Assembly: GCF_022376445.1 (NCBI RefSeq)
Contig: NW_025955043.1
Location: 62,001-126,000 of the forward strand
Reading direction: 5' to 3'
From: Fomitopsis serialis
Taxonomy: Eukaryota > Basidiomycota > Agaricomycetes > Polyporales > Fomitopsidaceae
Length of the DNA stretch: 64,000 bases
Shown: positions 1-12,016 of the stretch, in pieces
Layout: every line of letters begins with the position of its first letter
Numbering within the stretch: the first letter of the stretch is position 1
Notes under the pieces: generated by a model
Databases searched by the model: none
The model's input: the letters and a program-made list of their open reading frames with translations, nothing else
What the model was told of the DNA's origin: nothing
Translations under genes and position numbers: made by a program

Positions 1-1860
1 AACTCAGCTTGCCCAGCGACCCTACCCGCGATGCTACTGCATTCGCATTGCCGAAAGGCGGTGTCGCCTTTCCCAATAGTTGCGTGCGATGAGTGAGCTT
101 GGCCCGCTCGGTATGAGGGCGGCTTGCAACGTATCTAACAACGCCTGACGACGCCCGGGCCCGTCTGAGCTGCCCGCACGATCGGACGTCGGACAGCGGC
201 CGCGAGCCTGCGTATACATAATCTCGGGCCGTCTGAACTTCAAGCCCTCACGTTCATACCAATGGGCCGGTCGCATGGAAGGTACTTTATGATTCACCAC
301 CTTGCGTCGACGCGAAGTCGGGACGATAATGGGGGCGGGGAGCTGGTGGCCCGAGCGTTTCGATCCGCTGAGAATCGGGTGATGGCGGGCGTGCAGGTAC
401 CGCGTACCGAGCACTGGTCTTCGGTTGCACAGGTGCCGAACCGCCCGCCCAGAGAGCGGTCGACGCGTTGGGTTGGCCGGAAGACGAGGATGATACACGC
501 TCATGTCGGGTCGCCGTCTGATTGGTGTATGTACCGATGGGCCTGAGCCAGAGCTCGGTCGCTGGCTGTGTGCGTAGCGTGCTACTGGCGCGGGCTACCA
601 AGATGAACCCGAACATCGGGGAGACCATTGGATTTACGAAGTCGCTCCCCTGGGTCTTGTCTCAGTGCGCGCTGGTCGTCTCTGGTATGTGAGACGGTAC
701 TCAAGCTACGCGATGTTATCTAGCCGTGTCATCGCCCAGTGCGCTGGCATCCCAAGTGCCCGTCGGCTGTGTACAACGCCTGACAGCACCAGTGCGTGAT
801 TTCTCGCGGCTGATCCGACAATGATTACCAGCTCGACAGACCACTATGATTTTGTCCAAGCTGCGTTGAGGCCGAGGTGTGGGTTCAACGTTCAATGGCT
901 GCCACAGCCACCACGTTGAACGAGGTTATGTATGGCGAGTGTATGAGCGGAGCGTCTGGCACGGGCGTCGACTCGCTCGCGCACAAGTCTCCGTGGCGAA
1001 ACACAAGTGAACGCTTGGTCCTAGAGGCCACATCCCTCAGTTGCGAAGAGTACGTCGTACTCAGGGCATGGTGACCTCACCATGTCAGTGCCATGTTCGC
1101 ATTTAAGCTTCAGCTACAGCAACGCTCAAGCGGTCTGTCTGTCGCGTACAGGGCTTCAAAGCTTCCTGCATCAAACCGGTGCTCGTTCGTTCAATTTTCA
1201 ACATTTCAATATTCAAAGGCCGTGCCAACTAGGTGCGATCCCCCGATAGTCGTCTCGATTTCCTTTGGTGGCCCGGAGCGCCAGGGAGGTTTGCCTCCGT
1301 TGTGACTACAAGGGGTGTAGTCATTGATCGCCGTCGGTCCGAATAGTGTCTACGCGTTTCCTGGGATAAGAGGCGACGCGCTTTCTCCTGTACTTCGAGT
1401 AGAACTGCTGCGGCCTGTTATTGGGACTCAAGATTGACCGGGGTTGCGTACAATGAGAAGAGTGGCGCGGCGAGGGGATAGAGGACGGGCGCCTACGCGA
1501 GTGTGGCGCGGATTGATGGGCGTCTGATTTATGTCGTTCATCTCCGGACGTAACTCGTTTGCGAACAGCGATGCGACGCCTACCGACAGATAACTCTTCG
1601 TTAGGGCATACTTGCGTTGGATATGCGATGGCTCACATCTCACAGCTGAACATATTCTCAACGCAGCGATGAGCAGCGATGTAGGGTTTTGAGACGGCTG
1701 GAGTGCTGTCACTGTGCTGGAGGCCCTGTGACAGCCTGAGGCTGGGTGCAGGTACGCCGGGGGAAGTCCGCTTGCTTCCAGCGTCCTGTCGCTCGATCGT
1801 GCACCAAACATGTCTGTCAACGAATGCAGCCCTATTTGGGTTCCGAGCTAGACGCGAACT
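1..1860. other. No recognisable gene
   Basis: GC-rich single-copy-looking DNA. Open frames up to about 156 codons exist on both strands, but none has splice signals that extend it, low-complexity coding bias, or a motif I recognise. They overlap one another in different frames, as chance frames do in GC-rich DNA. I see no repeats or transposon ends here. It may be the far end of a gene lying mostly outside the window. Confidence 0.5.
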
Positions 1861-1869
1861 CTGCAGCCT

Positions 1870-1990
1870 GCGCTCCCTTGCCCTCCGCCCTCCAGGTCCG
1901 CCCCCTCCTTCCTTCTCTCTCTTCCTCTCCCAGCTGACCAACTCACCTAGCCCAACTCTAGGTGTCCTTCACAGTCCTTTAGAGTTCGAT
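1870..1990 (+). promoter_or_regulatory. CT-rich core promoter of the MFS gene
   Basis: A pyrimidine-rich tract (about 1890-1930: long runs of C and T with TCTCTCT) lies 60-100 nt upstream of the ATG at 1991, followed by short CAACTC-type candidate initiation sites. CT-rich tracts just upstream of transcription starts are common in basidiomycete promoters. There is no clear TATA box. Confidence 0.4.
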
Positions 1991-4900
1991 ATGGCTTCTC
2001 TTGAGAGCGCAGATTTGGAGTCACCTGCAGGTGGTACGTAGCTCCGTCTCGTTTCGACCATCTCGTAGGCCTCGCTAACGAGGGGATCGTCGCTCTGCGC
2101 GAACCACCAGGAAACGGGACTTTCCATGTGCTGAATCGGGTAGGACAAAGCCCCAGCCACACGGCCGTCCACACGATCCGGTACGAGTCGACAATGCGCT
2201 CGCACAGTTCCGGGTTCGGGATCGAAGGCCAGACCACAGCGTCGCAGCCCGACCTCCCGGCGACCACGTCCATCGACCTCTCCACAGACAGCCGCACCCT
2301 CAAGCGCGACTCCGCGGACGACGGAGACTCGCGCTTCCAGTCCCTCGACCGTTCCTCGACCAATCCTGCCGTCAAAGGCGTCGAGGCCGCGCCAGTAGTG
2401 AACCTCTTAGACGCTGCGGGGCATGGCGACGCGGATATGGAGAAGAATAGGTTGTCGGGTTTGTCCGCGACGGGGACGATGGAGAGCGCGAACCCCGAGG
2501 CGGGCTTGCCGGAGAAAGAGATGGCGGCGGCGCAGGGGAAGAACCCGCCCCAGTTTTTGACGGGGATCAGGCTTTGGATGCTCTTCGGGTGAGTCTTGCG
2601 GCTGGTGCGAGAATGATGACTGACGGGGGAACTGTGCAGATCGATGGTCCTGACCGTGTTCTTGACGAGTCTCGACGGTACGATCGTGCGTATCTACGTT
2701 CTCCCGTTTATCCATGAATATGCTCAGCCATATTATACACGTAGGTCGCCACAGCCCTCCCGCGCATCGTCTCTCAGTTCGATGCGCTCCACGACGCGAC
2801 TTGGGTCGCCGTCGCCTGTACGCCCATCCCTCGCTTCCTCATCCAGGCTCTGCGAACTTATGCCCCCATGCAGACATGCTCACCCGGACGGCCCTCATGC
2901 TCGTCATCGGCCAGCTCGTCAACGTCGTCCCGCTCAAGACGCTCTACCTCTTCTGCATCGTCTTCTTCGAGGGCGGCTCCGCCCTCTGCGGTGCGGTGCG
3001 TCCCACGTAGCGTACCATTATGTCGACTGGCACTGATTATTTGGTCGCCGTACAATGTACAGGCGCCGAATATCAACGCGCTCATCATCGGGCGGGCGAT
3101 TGCAGGGATCGGATCGTCAGGGTGCGCCTTCGTGTTTCTTGATATGAAGCGTAGCTAAGTAGCGTGTGGTGCTCGCAGAATTACCGTCTGCTACATCGCG
3201 GCGATCGTCAGCGTGCGTCGTTTAATTCCGGGATCACAATGTAGTGTGTAACTGATATTGACACCTTTCTTGCGATCGGGATGCAGTTTACGTCTCTGAC
3301 GCTGCGGCCGATGCTCCTCGCGGGTCTGTCCGTCGTTCTGGCGGTGTCGACGATTTGCGGACCGTTGCTTGGTGCGTGAAATCTCGTTCCGTGGGTTTGT
3401 TCATCTATGCTGACTGGGGTGCTGTGAACAATACAGGCGGAGCATTTACAGGCAGGTCGCCTCTCCCTTCTCGATACTCACAATCTGATCGTAGCTAACA
3501 GACCACGTCTCCTGGCGCTGGTGTTTCTACATTAACCTCCCGGTACGTTCGTCCCCTTCCTCTCCGTTCAAGGCGGATGTCTGACCATTTCCCCCACGGA
3601 TGCGTACGTGCAGTTCGGCGGCCTCGCTGTCGTGGCCATGTTCCTCTGCATGCCCAGCAGGCCCGCCCCAATGGGTGCAGACAAGCCGCTCTTCACCCGG
3701 CTCCGAACGTACGTCCGCGCTTCCCGTTCGCCTTCGTGTCTGTTGCTTATGGTGCACTAGGGGGATCGACTGGCTCGGGTGCGTGCTGACGGTCAGCCTG
3801 ACGACGTGTCTCCTGCTCGCGATGCAGTGGGGCGGAGTCACGTACGCGTGGGACAGCGGGACGGTCATTGCGCTGTTTGTCGTGTTTGCGGTGCTTTTGA
3901 TAGGGTTGTGTTTCTGGCAGGTGAGTGTCGCTAAACCAGCTGTTATGCGGGTTATGCGGGTATGATCGCTAGGAAGGGGGTGCGTGAGCTGACGGTGTGC
4001 GGGTAATAGCGCTACTTCGGGAAGCGGTCGTTGGTACCGCCGACGATGTTGACGAGGCGGACGCAGGTGTTTGCGAGCTTGGAGACGGTGGGTTTCCCTC
4101 GAAGTCATGTTGGTTGGGCGGTGCTGAGCGTGGGTTGGTGGGTTTTAGTGCTTCTTGCAGTCGGCGTTGACTATCGCTGTGGTACGTATCCGTTTTTGAC
4201 TGTTCGCGACCGCACAATCTCAATGAATGCACACGTTTTGACAGTACTATCTCCCGGAAATGTGAGTCTAGACTGTTCCTGTCTCTGCTCTACGGAGGTC
4301 ATTGGTATTCTCCAGGTACCAGATCAAAGGAAGCAGCCCTGTCGGCGCAGGCGTGAAAGTTATGGCGTTTATGCTCGCGTACCTCATCGGTATGTCACTT
4401 CTATCGCGTGTTCGACTCGTGTCCTCACGTCTTTACTTCCTCCGTGTCGGCAGCGTCTGTCCTTGCGTCCATTGTCGTCTCCGTAAGTGCACTCAATGTC
4501 TAGACTGAACTTGAAGCAGCCTGATAATGTCTTCGTTGCCAGCGCGTCGGGTACTACAAGCCATTCCTCGTCTTCGCGCCGCTAATCGCTGTGCCTGGTG
4601 CGGTTCTGATGTGGCGCTCGGACGCGGGTACTTCGACGGGGCATCTTATTGGATACCAGATCCTCATGGGGGTATGTGCCCGTACTCGTAGTGCGATCGA
4701 GCAGAGCTGATCGAGGATTTGTAGGCCGGTATTGGGGGCGCGTTCTCTTCGACTAGCGTCTCCATCCAGGTACGTGCCTGTGAGGACGCAAACGCGCATT
4801 TGCTTGATCGGAGTTTGTTGTAGAGCGACTGGCAAGACGTCACACGCAGGAGCACGCTTGCTACGACAATCTCCGTGCGTGTTGATGCCAATGTAAAACT

Positions 4901-5358
4901 TACGTGAACTCATCGTATTGCACAGACGTTCATGGGCTTCATCGGCGGTATCATCGGTCTCAGGTACGTCGTTTGTCTCGACCTTTACGAATCTCTTCTC
5001 TTCTCACCGAACCCTCGCAGTCTCGCAGGAACCTTGTTCGACAACAGCCTCGGGACGCATCTGGCCCAGGTCCCCGGCCTAACCGACACGCTCCGCACAG
5101 AAGTCGCGGAGAGCATTGAGATTATCGCGTTACTGCCTGAGCCCCTCCGCGGCGAAGTCATCGACGCTGCCATTTCTGCTATCAAACCGACGTGGCTACT
5201 CGTCCTGGGCTGTGTCATACTCGGAAGTCTCTGCGGAGTGTAAGTGCACTTGCTTGCTTTGTGCGTGTGTAAAAATGGGGTGCTGATGTGGACGGTGTGA
5301 TAGGCTGGTGAAGAACCACAATATCAAGGAGCGGGCGAAGCTGCAGCCGCAAGAGTAG
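1991..5358 (+). CDS. MFS multidrug/H+ antiporter, DHA2 (14-TM) type
   Basis: Hand splicing gives 23 exons, all phase-consistent, and an intact protein of about 661 residues. Exons: 1991-2033, 2144-2588, 2640-2685, 2745-2817, 2874-2995, 3063-3121, 3179-3212, 3287-3371, 3437-3451, 3502-3542, 3614-3708, 3761-3920, 4010-4087, 4149-4181, 4245-4261, 4316-4389, 4454-4482, 4543-4671, 4725-4769, 4824-4874, 4926-4963, 5021-5239, 5304-5358. Family signatures are TSLDGTIVATALP in TM1, ATWVAVAYMLTRTA in TM2, the loop and TM3 GQLVN..PLKTLYLF, GRAIAGIGSSG, the antiporter motif C GPLLGGAFTDHVSWRW, and YYLPEMYQIKGSSP. The protein should be a proton-coupled efflux pump of the plasma membrane or vacuole. A hydrophilic N-terminal tail of about 160 residues is longer than usual. 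The start was chosen because exon 1 joins exon 2 in phase. Substrate unknown; the neighbouring P450 may or may not be related. Confidence 0.93.
3452..3501 (+). other. Probable GC-AG intron in the MFS gene
   Basis: To keep the motif GGAFTDHVSWRW in frame, the intron after ...TTTACAG must begin with GCAGGT and end at CTAACAG (3501). A GT donor 4 nt downstream breaks the frame. CAG|GCAGGT fits the known GC-AG minor donor class. All other introns of the gene are GT-AG. Confidence 0.7.
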
Positions 5359-7490
5359 ATAACAATACGGAGTGGGGTCTCCTCGTGTTCAAGTTGTGGA
5401 CTTGGAAGTCGAGCTTGCTTTGTTGGTCTGTGCGAGATTGCGGACTACTACTACTTGCATGGATATAGTATTGAATCAGCGTTAATACTTAAAGGAGTTC
5501 GTTCTTGCCTCCACTTATGGAGACTGAGTTCGCACATGCGATGGGGAGATGTTATCGCCAGAGGACGGGCCGCTGGCTCATAGTTGAAAATATCTGTTGG
5601 TGGCACATCAACTATGCTTACCTTTGAAGCTTATAGGGACAGGTGCATGATAACATGCCAATCACGCATGCGGAGCTTTTCTTTGGTTGCCAGTCTCGGA
5701 AAGCCCAACTGGTTCATGCCTGGTTCATACGAATAATTTCGTAGATGCCTGTTACAAGATGCCTTTAAGATACTCGAGCAGCGCTTGGACGCGACATAAG
5801 AACGGCGCTGTCGTTCTCCTCGCTGTCAACCCACAACCGAATAGCCTGTCTCGTACCTTGCGAAGCATGAATTCGTCATTGGGGTGCCGAGTCCCCCAGG
5901 CGTACCAGCGCATCGCGGGTCGGTCCTCATTCGACACACAGATCGTCGATAGTCAAATCGCACCCTCTATCTCAACGCCGCACGCGTACGAGGTAGCAGC
6001 TGCGAAATGAAACCTTTTGTAGCTGAGGACGGCAGAGACAGTACGAGCTTCTCTGGCATGCAGACATTGGAAAGATGCGCCGAAGCCCATTGGCAACAAT
6101 TGGGTATTGCATTGACACAGCACATCAATATGAATTTAGATTGCGGAGTCAGCGCGATCTTCCATTCAAAAGGATGCCGAAAGACATTACCGCTGCAGTC
6201 GGGCTTGACGAGTCCAACGGACATTGTCCTCCCAAAGGTTTGCTGGTTCAATGACGCATGGCGCTACGACTAAGCCTTTTACTCACAAGACTTCATTCGA
6301 ACGTTTGTTCAAGACCTCCTCCGAACAGAGGCATCGGGCGTCGGTTTCGTGCCCCGAACCGAGGCTTCTCGTCCTGCGTTGCATCGAGGAATCCCGGCAT
6401 TGAAAATAAAAATGTTGTCTCCGGTCTGTGACAGTTTGCAACCGTTTTTGGACGATTGTCGTCAGATGAAATTGCCCACAAGCCACGATTCTGCTTCTGA
6501 CGCTCACCGAGCCACTGTGGCCTGGAGAAGTCCGTGCGCCGCACTGCTCAGAGGGGCGGTCAATATCATTCAGATCAGTCTGCAGGATGCCTTGGAAGCG
6601 CCGACGCCGCACGCTCTGACAGTGTCCAATGTCCGGCCGACATCCAAATGTAGTGTCAACCAGACGCCCAGTTGGCGGTTCGCTCCTCTCGGACACAGTC
6701 ACGGTGAGTGTGTCCCTCTATCGAACAGTGCCCGTCAAATGCCCGTTGGACATAATCATAAGAAAACAATGGCTAGGCACACCTCTTTAGTACTTGCACA
6801 ACCCGCTTCCGTTCACGATGATGAAGCTGACAATGAGGACCTGTTCTTCGCCCTGGCTACGACGTCGTCTGTGGATGCATAGAGCATGTTTAATTGGGTT
6901 GACAATTCGTATCATGGAAGTTACCAGTAAAAGATGCTTGTGCTCACCAAGTGCTTGGCCACTTCAGCCGTCGTTTGACATACGTGACGTATCTTCCTCG
7001 CCTTCAGTGCGGGGCTAGAGCTCAGTTGTGCTCTGTATTTGCTCTGTATCACCACAAGATAAGTGTGACGTCAAGAACGACGATGAGGCTCCCGAACACG
7101 GCGGCGTTGTTAAGAGATCTCTACCCTCAAAGCCGCAGCGGAAGCACAACTGCCAGATTTGCTCGTGCAACTCGGCCATAGCGAGTGCATAGCTCACCAT
7201 AGTGACAAGCGCCTATAGCAGTCTTGCCCGCGCACGGTGTCCAGTTCGGGGCATGTTGTGTCTCGAGGCGCGTCCTTCCATCTTCCACGAAGTGCTCGTC
7301 AGTGCCAATAATGACTGGAAGAAGAGTCCCCATACGCACTGACTTATCGCGTCGACGGGCTCCCAGAGGACCCTAGATGATGGCCGGAATTTTCGTAATA
7401 TTCCTGGTGTCTGTCAGTGCTCGGTTCCTGGCTGCATACCCGGGAGCTTTGCATCGCGCGCGGGGGCCGGGCTGCACGGGAGGAGGAGGT
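5359..7490. other. Intergenic, no supported gene
   Basis: About 2.1 kb between the MFS stop and the P450 promoter. Several open frames of 60-180 codons occur on both strands (for example 6349-6882 +, 6283-6702 -), but none has a recognisable domain and I could not build a spliced model. Composition resembles the surrounding unique DNA, with no transposon ends seen. It could contain an untranslated or very diverged gene. Confidence 0.5.
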
Positions 7491-7497
7491 TATAAGG
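7491..7497 (+). promoter_or_regulatory. TATA-like box of the P450 gene
   Basis: TATAAGG sits 54 nt upstream of the P450 ATG at 7545 in an otherwise GC-rich stretch. The ATG context CACCATG is favourable. The spacing leaves room for a very short leader, which is plausible in fungi. Confidence 0.45.
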
Positions 7498-7544
7498 GGA
7501 CCCCGAGGCATTTTCCAGAACCGCACCATTCCGCGAGTCTCACC

Positions 7545-9479
7545 ATGTCCTTGGCGAACATCAGCACGACCGTCCAGTTCAATTACCGTCCGTCGAACGA
7601 TCTGTTCCTGCGCAAGCTGCCCGCCTCGCGCTCGTTCGACTTCGGCCCGCAGGCGCCCCTCGTTGTCGTCGCTGTGTTCATTGCGCTGCTCGTCCTCGGC
7701 GAGGTGGGGCAGTTCTTGCTCGCACATCGGCAGCTTTCTACAGGGCAGAGGGGCAACTACGTGATCTTGCCATGGCTGTGGTACCTGGGCACACCACAGT
7801 TCTTCACGAAGGAGTGCCGGTATCTTGCCAAGGCGCTGCAAAGATTCCCCGGATCGTGGTTCCGGTTCAGAGTTCGGGAGGTATGCCAGGCGTGTCAACT
7901 GTCCCAGTGGTTCAGTCCTGACGGTGAATGCTACAGAACGACGTCGTCATCGTCTCTGGTAGCGAGGCAAGGCATGTCTTCTTCAACTGCCAGTCGCTTA
8001 CCTTCCTCGAGGGCTACTTCCTCCTGGTAAGCCTTCAACTTCCCGTACTGCATTGCGTAACGTGCTGATATGCCGACTGGAAGCATCCAAACATGAGGTA
8101 CCTGCTGCCTGAGGCGTACACGGATGGAAAGGATGGCTTCGGCTGGCTGCTGAAGCAGTTTGCGCGCGTAGACGTTCTCCAGCGATGTGAGTAGATGATT
8201 CTGATGGGTCATACACTTTTACTGACCGCGTCCTAGTCCTTGCTCCTACAGTCGCCGATGCGCAGGGCCTCCTCACCGAGCTTGGGAAAGAAGGGATCAT
8301 GGATCCCTTCACGGAGGTCGATCGAGTACGTCTGTAGTGCATGCATCCTCATCTGGCGCTTACGAAGGCTTTCAGGCCGTGTTCAGTGTGGCCATGCGCA
8401 TCGCGGCAGGCAACGAAATCGCGGACGAACCGGAGAAGCTCAGCGCGGTGCATCGTGCGCTCTCGTGGTTGCAGAAGAGCTCAACGCCGCACGCGCATAT
8501 CCTCCCGTGGATCCCGACGCCAGCACGGTTTCGGGGCGTGATCGGTGCCCTAAAGCTGCACCGGATGCTGAGCGAGGTTTTCTCGAAGCGCAAGCGGCAC
8601 TCAGCGAGCAACAACGACGTGCTACAGAGCCTTGTGGATGAGGACGTCAGCGCGACACAGGCGTCAGTGGTGAGTGCTTACTCGCCGTGGTCCTGGTCCG
8701 AGGTTTGCTGATGGGATGTATGTGGCGCAGCTGACAATCATGACGATCCTGGCGGCGCATACAAACACGAGCGCGATCCTATCCTGGCTGATCATCACCC
8801 TCGTTCAACACCCGACATGGCTCGCAGCCGTCCGCGCCGAGGTCGACGCTTTCCTATCCACTCACCACGTTTCAACCCCTTCACACTCGCCTTCGTCCAT
8901 TGGCACACCCTGCCCCACAGATTCCCCGTCCGATATCCCGTTCGTCGCGTGGGAGCGCGCGCTCCCGACGCTCGACCTCTGCCTGCAAGAGTGCCTGCGG
9001 CTCTACATGAACGTGCCTTTGATCCGGCGGAACACCGGCGAAGACATCGAGGTCGCTGGGCGGACGATCGCGAGCGGCGACTACGTGATGTACATGATGG
9101 AGGACGCGCATCTCGATGCGGCGGCGTACCCTGAGCCAATGCGGTTCGACCCTCTCCGGGATCGGAGCAGGGCGGGGAAGTCGGGCTTTGTCGCGTGGGG
9201 AGCTGGTGAGAACGGAATCGTAACCTGGTCGGACGCCGATGTGCTAACGGACGCGGTGTAGGAACTCACCCGTGCACTGGCCAACGCCTTGCGAAGCTCA
9301 TCATTAAGGTCTTCGTCTCGTTGCTTCTGTGGAATTACGACCTTGAGCTTGTAGATGCCCGCGGCGAGCTGTTGAAGAAGGCACCGCAGCCGGTGATGGG
9401 GCTGTTCAGCGTGCCTAGACCGGATGCAGATGTGCGGGTAAGATATAAGGAGAGAGTATATGGTGCACGCACCCCGTGA
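7545..9479 (+). CDS. Cytochrome P450 monooxygenase-like protein
   Basis: Seven phase-consistent exons (7545-7880, 7937-8026, 8084-8186, 8237-8325, 8376-8669, 8731-9205, 9262-9479) encode about 534 residues. A hydrophobic N-terminal anchor near residues 35-60 (LVVVAVFIALLVLGEVGQFLL) suggests an ER membrane protein. The K-helix ExxR is seen as LQECLRLYMNVPLIRR, followed by an FDP/PERF-like region MRFDPLRD. The heme-binding loop is WGAGTHPCTGQRLAKL, with the axial Cys in PCTG and split by intron 6. The I-helix reads ILAAHTNTSAILSW: the usual acid-Thr pair is replaced by Thr-Asn. That Asn pattern recalls CYP7/CYP8-type enzymes, and the general look (HPNMRYLLPEAY, AILSW) is of the CYP51/CYP7/CYP8 side of the superfamily. 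Substrate cannot be assigned. No frameshift or stop seen. Confidence 0.9.
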
Positions 9480-10572
9480 GGCCGTTCGAGAGTAGCACAG
9501 ACCTATGGTTTTGATATTACTAAGATTGATAGACGCGACTGCTTGTAGATTGTCTCAGTAGACGATAGCTATAGAATCATACATGTTTTGAGGCGCACAC
9601 GGTGAACCTCGCTCTGTGAAGGCAAGTTGCAACTCAGAAACCACAGTGCTACTTGAGCGGCGGAGAAGTGTACATGCCTGTGCCTTTAGGAGTCGTCAAT
9701 GACCATTTGCCAGTGCGGGGATCTGTGACAATGAACAGGTATGTAGTGGTGTTATCCGTTCGCCCGAAATCGGTCGAAATCAGTATTTGCTGTTGGTAAG
9801 AAGGGAGCTAGCTCCAGGATGCGCCGCATGATTCTCAGTAGGCTGCAGGGCATTCCAAAGACAGAAGCTGAGGCTGACCCATATATTGACATTGCAAACT
9901 GCACCGTTTACACGTTAGCGCATTCGCTGGACGACGGGGCACATACATAAATCTCTAGAGACATGCCAGCGCAAAGTGAAAGTACCCAAAGCGCGACGAA
10001 GCGGGAGGGATACCGAGTGCAGCGGACGATGGACCGGCTGCACTTCAATTCGTACGTGAAATAAGATCTTTGAGAGCAGTGAGGGCAATACAAATCATCT
10101 ACGCGTGACAATAAAACAAGCAAGACTCATCAATCTGAAGGCATGTAGCCAGATACTGGACGTCACGGACGGTGCAAGCGTTGTTCGAGCTCAATCATAA
10201 TGTCCGTGGGGATCCAGATTAGAGATCTTCTGTCTCTGCAGCAAGCCTGAAAGATCGTCACCGAGTTCCCGTCTGAGCACACATCATCGCACACAGCGGA
10301 GAAATCCAAGAGGATATGGGAGCAAAGGAAGAAGGGACTTGGGGGAGAGAGGGAACAATGGGCGATCGACGCGAACAAGGCGCGTCTGTTGTGGGTTGTT
10401 TGCGCGTCGCGGGAGGCGCCGAAGCGTGTTGGAATTGAGACGCGCTGTTGTGGCCTCCAACAACATTCCCGCGTCGTCTGTGTCCTCGCCCCTTTCCTTC
10501 CTTCCTTCTGCCTACTCTGCACTTCACCTTGCGGGAACGACTTCACGATTCTTTGCCGCGCGCGTCACGTTC
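9480..10572. other. Intergenic, no supported gene
   Basis: About 1.1 kb between the P450 stop and the next ATG. The first part probably holds the P450 3' UTR. The last 120 nt (about 10450-10570) are rich in CTTTCCTTCC-type pyrimidine tracts, the likely promoter of the gene at 10573. Small overlapping open frames have no support. Confidence 0.5.
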
Positions 10573-12016
10573 ATGCCAAAAACACGCAATATTCGCAAAC
10601 CGAGAGCGGTGCCGCCTCCTGTCAAGCGAGATGCAAACGAGCCTCAGGCATCAGGGAGCTCGAGAGCATCTGCGCAAGGAAAGGTTGGTCCGGTCAAGCG
10701 AGCATCGTCCCTCGTGCCCTTCCCGACCCCGCCACGAACGACGCACAAGCGCAAACGCGCACGCTCGCGCATCACTGATTCCGACTCGGAGGAGGACGAG
10801 CGGGGCCTTGAGCTCCCCTCCATCGATGAGGAAGGCGAGGAAGCCAGTGGCAAGCGCGATGGAAACGGTGCGCTCATCCTCGGATACAAGAAGCGCAAGA
10901 CCCTCGATGCGATCGCCGAGGAGTTGAGCGAGGCCCAGGTCGAGGAGGCCTTCTGGATGGGCAGGCCTGTCTCAGCCAAGAGTGGGCAAAGCAGCTCAAA
11001 GGTCGCTGAGACAAGTAGAGGACGACAGCGCTCGAGATCGCCTACACGTTCGCCATCGTCTTCTCCGCCTCCTGCGCCCCACCTCCTGCGTCGCCAACAT
11101 ACAGGACTTGCGTCCCCGCCTCCGTCAAAACGGCAGCCCCGCACGTACGTGATACGCAACGTCCGGACGCGCAGGCAGACACCTCCGCCTGCTCCGGCCC
11201 CAAGTGTGTCATCCGAGACGCGGGCTAAGAAGCCGGGACTGTTCCCTGAGCGCGACACACCGGACAACCCTTTCCTTGCGGACAGCTCGCCCGGTCCGTC
11301 CAGTGCGGTTGCGACTGGCTCTGAGCCACCGCGTACGCCGGAACGCCGCGTCGAGAAACCAACGGTCACATGGGTTTTGTGCGTCCTTATCCTTTCAATC
11401 AACCGTTTGTAGCCTTACTGGTTTCTTTAGCCGTGGCAAGAAAGTCGAGCTCGCAAATCCTCATTACAAGTCCCCCGGTGCCCCCGAGTCGGAGCAGGAC
11501 GCCGCAGCCTTACTCCCCGAGACCCATCCAGACTACAGCCCCCCAGCGACCTACGCGCCGAAGTTACTCTTCCCCGAGGCGCGGCGCGACCTCCGCCCCC
11601 GACGGACGCCGTCCGTAGAACCGCGCACGCCCACCCGGAGCCTCCCCAGCCCCCGCGTCGAGACGCGCTCTCAGTCTCGCGCGCGGTCCCGGTCCCGCGC
11701 AGCGACAGTCGACTCTGATGACGAGGAGTCGGAGTTGCCGCAGGCGAAGGCCCACGCTCTGGCTGCGGTGCCGGAAGCTGAGGAGGAGGAAGTGGATGAG
11801 GCGGCGCTGGGGGCTGCGATGGCGAAACGACTGGCGCAGCGTATCGGAGGAGGCGGTAGCGGCAGCGGCAGCCGTAGCGGCTCGTCAAACGCGACGACGA
11901 CGCTGTTCGAGCCGCCGATGACACGCGCGCGGGCGCGCGCTGCTCCGAGAGTCCCCGACAAGGATAGCGACCCGGCCCGCCGAGCGATGGGTCCTGTCAG
12001 GACCGTGAAGGGCTGA
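10573..12016 (+). CDS. Ser/Arg/Pro-rich protein of unknown function, probably nuclear
   Basis: Two exons (10573-11378 and 11431-12016; a 52-nt intron with a TTTCTTTAG acceptor) encode about 463 residues. The protein is mostly low-complexity. It has basic stretches that look like nuclear localisation signals (KRKRARSR near residue 60, ETRSQSRARSRSR in exon 2), acidic Ser/Asp clusters (DSDSEEDE), Pro-rich segments, and a short ordered-looking core across the splice (TVTWVFRGKKVELANPHY) followed by ETHPDYSPPATYAPKLLFP. The C-terminal part has EEEEVDEAALGAAMAKRLAQRI, possibly helical, then a Gly/Ser linker. I do not recognise a named domain. The exact phase match at the splice and strong coding bias support a real gene. 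It is convergent with the gene at 12878-14622. Confidence 0.8.

Noticed and set aside
34..1305. Open frames in the first 1.3 kb as genes
   Set aside because: They overlap in competing frames, lack motifs, and start mostly in poor context. No spliced model could be made.
6007..6882. Frames at 6007-6273 and 6349-6882 as small genes
   Set aside because: No homology recognised, no splice extension, and opposite-strand frames of equal length overlap them.
1991..9479. MFS pump plus P450 as a secondary metabolite cluster
   Set aside because: No synthase, tailoring enzyme or pathway regulator is visible and 2.2 kb of empty DNA separates them. Adjacency alone is weak.
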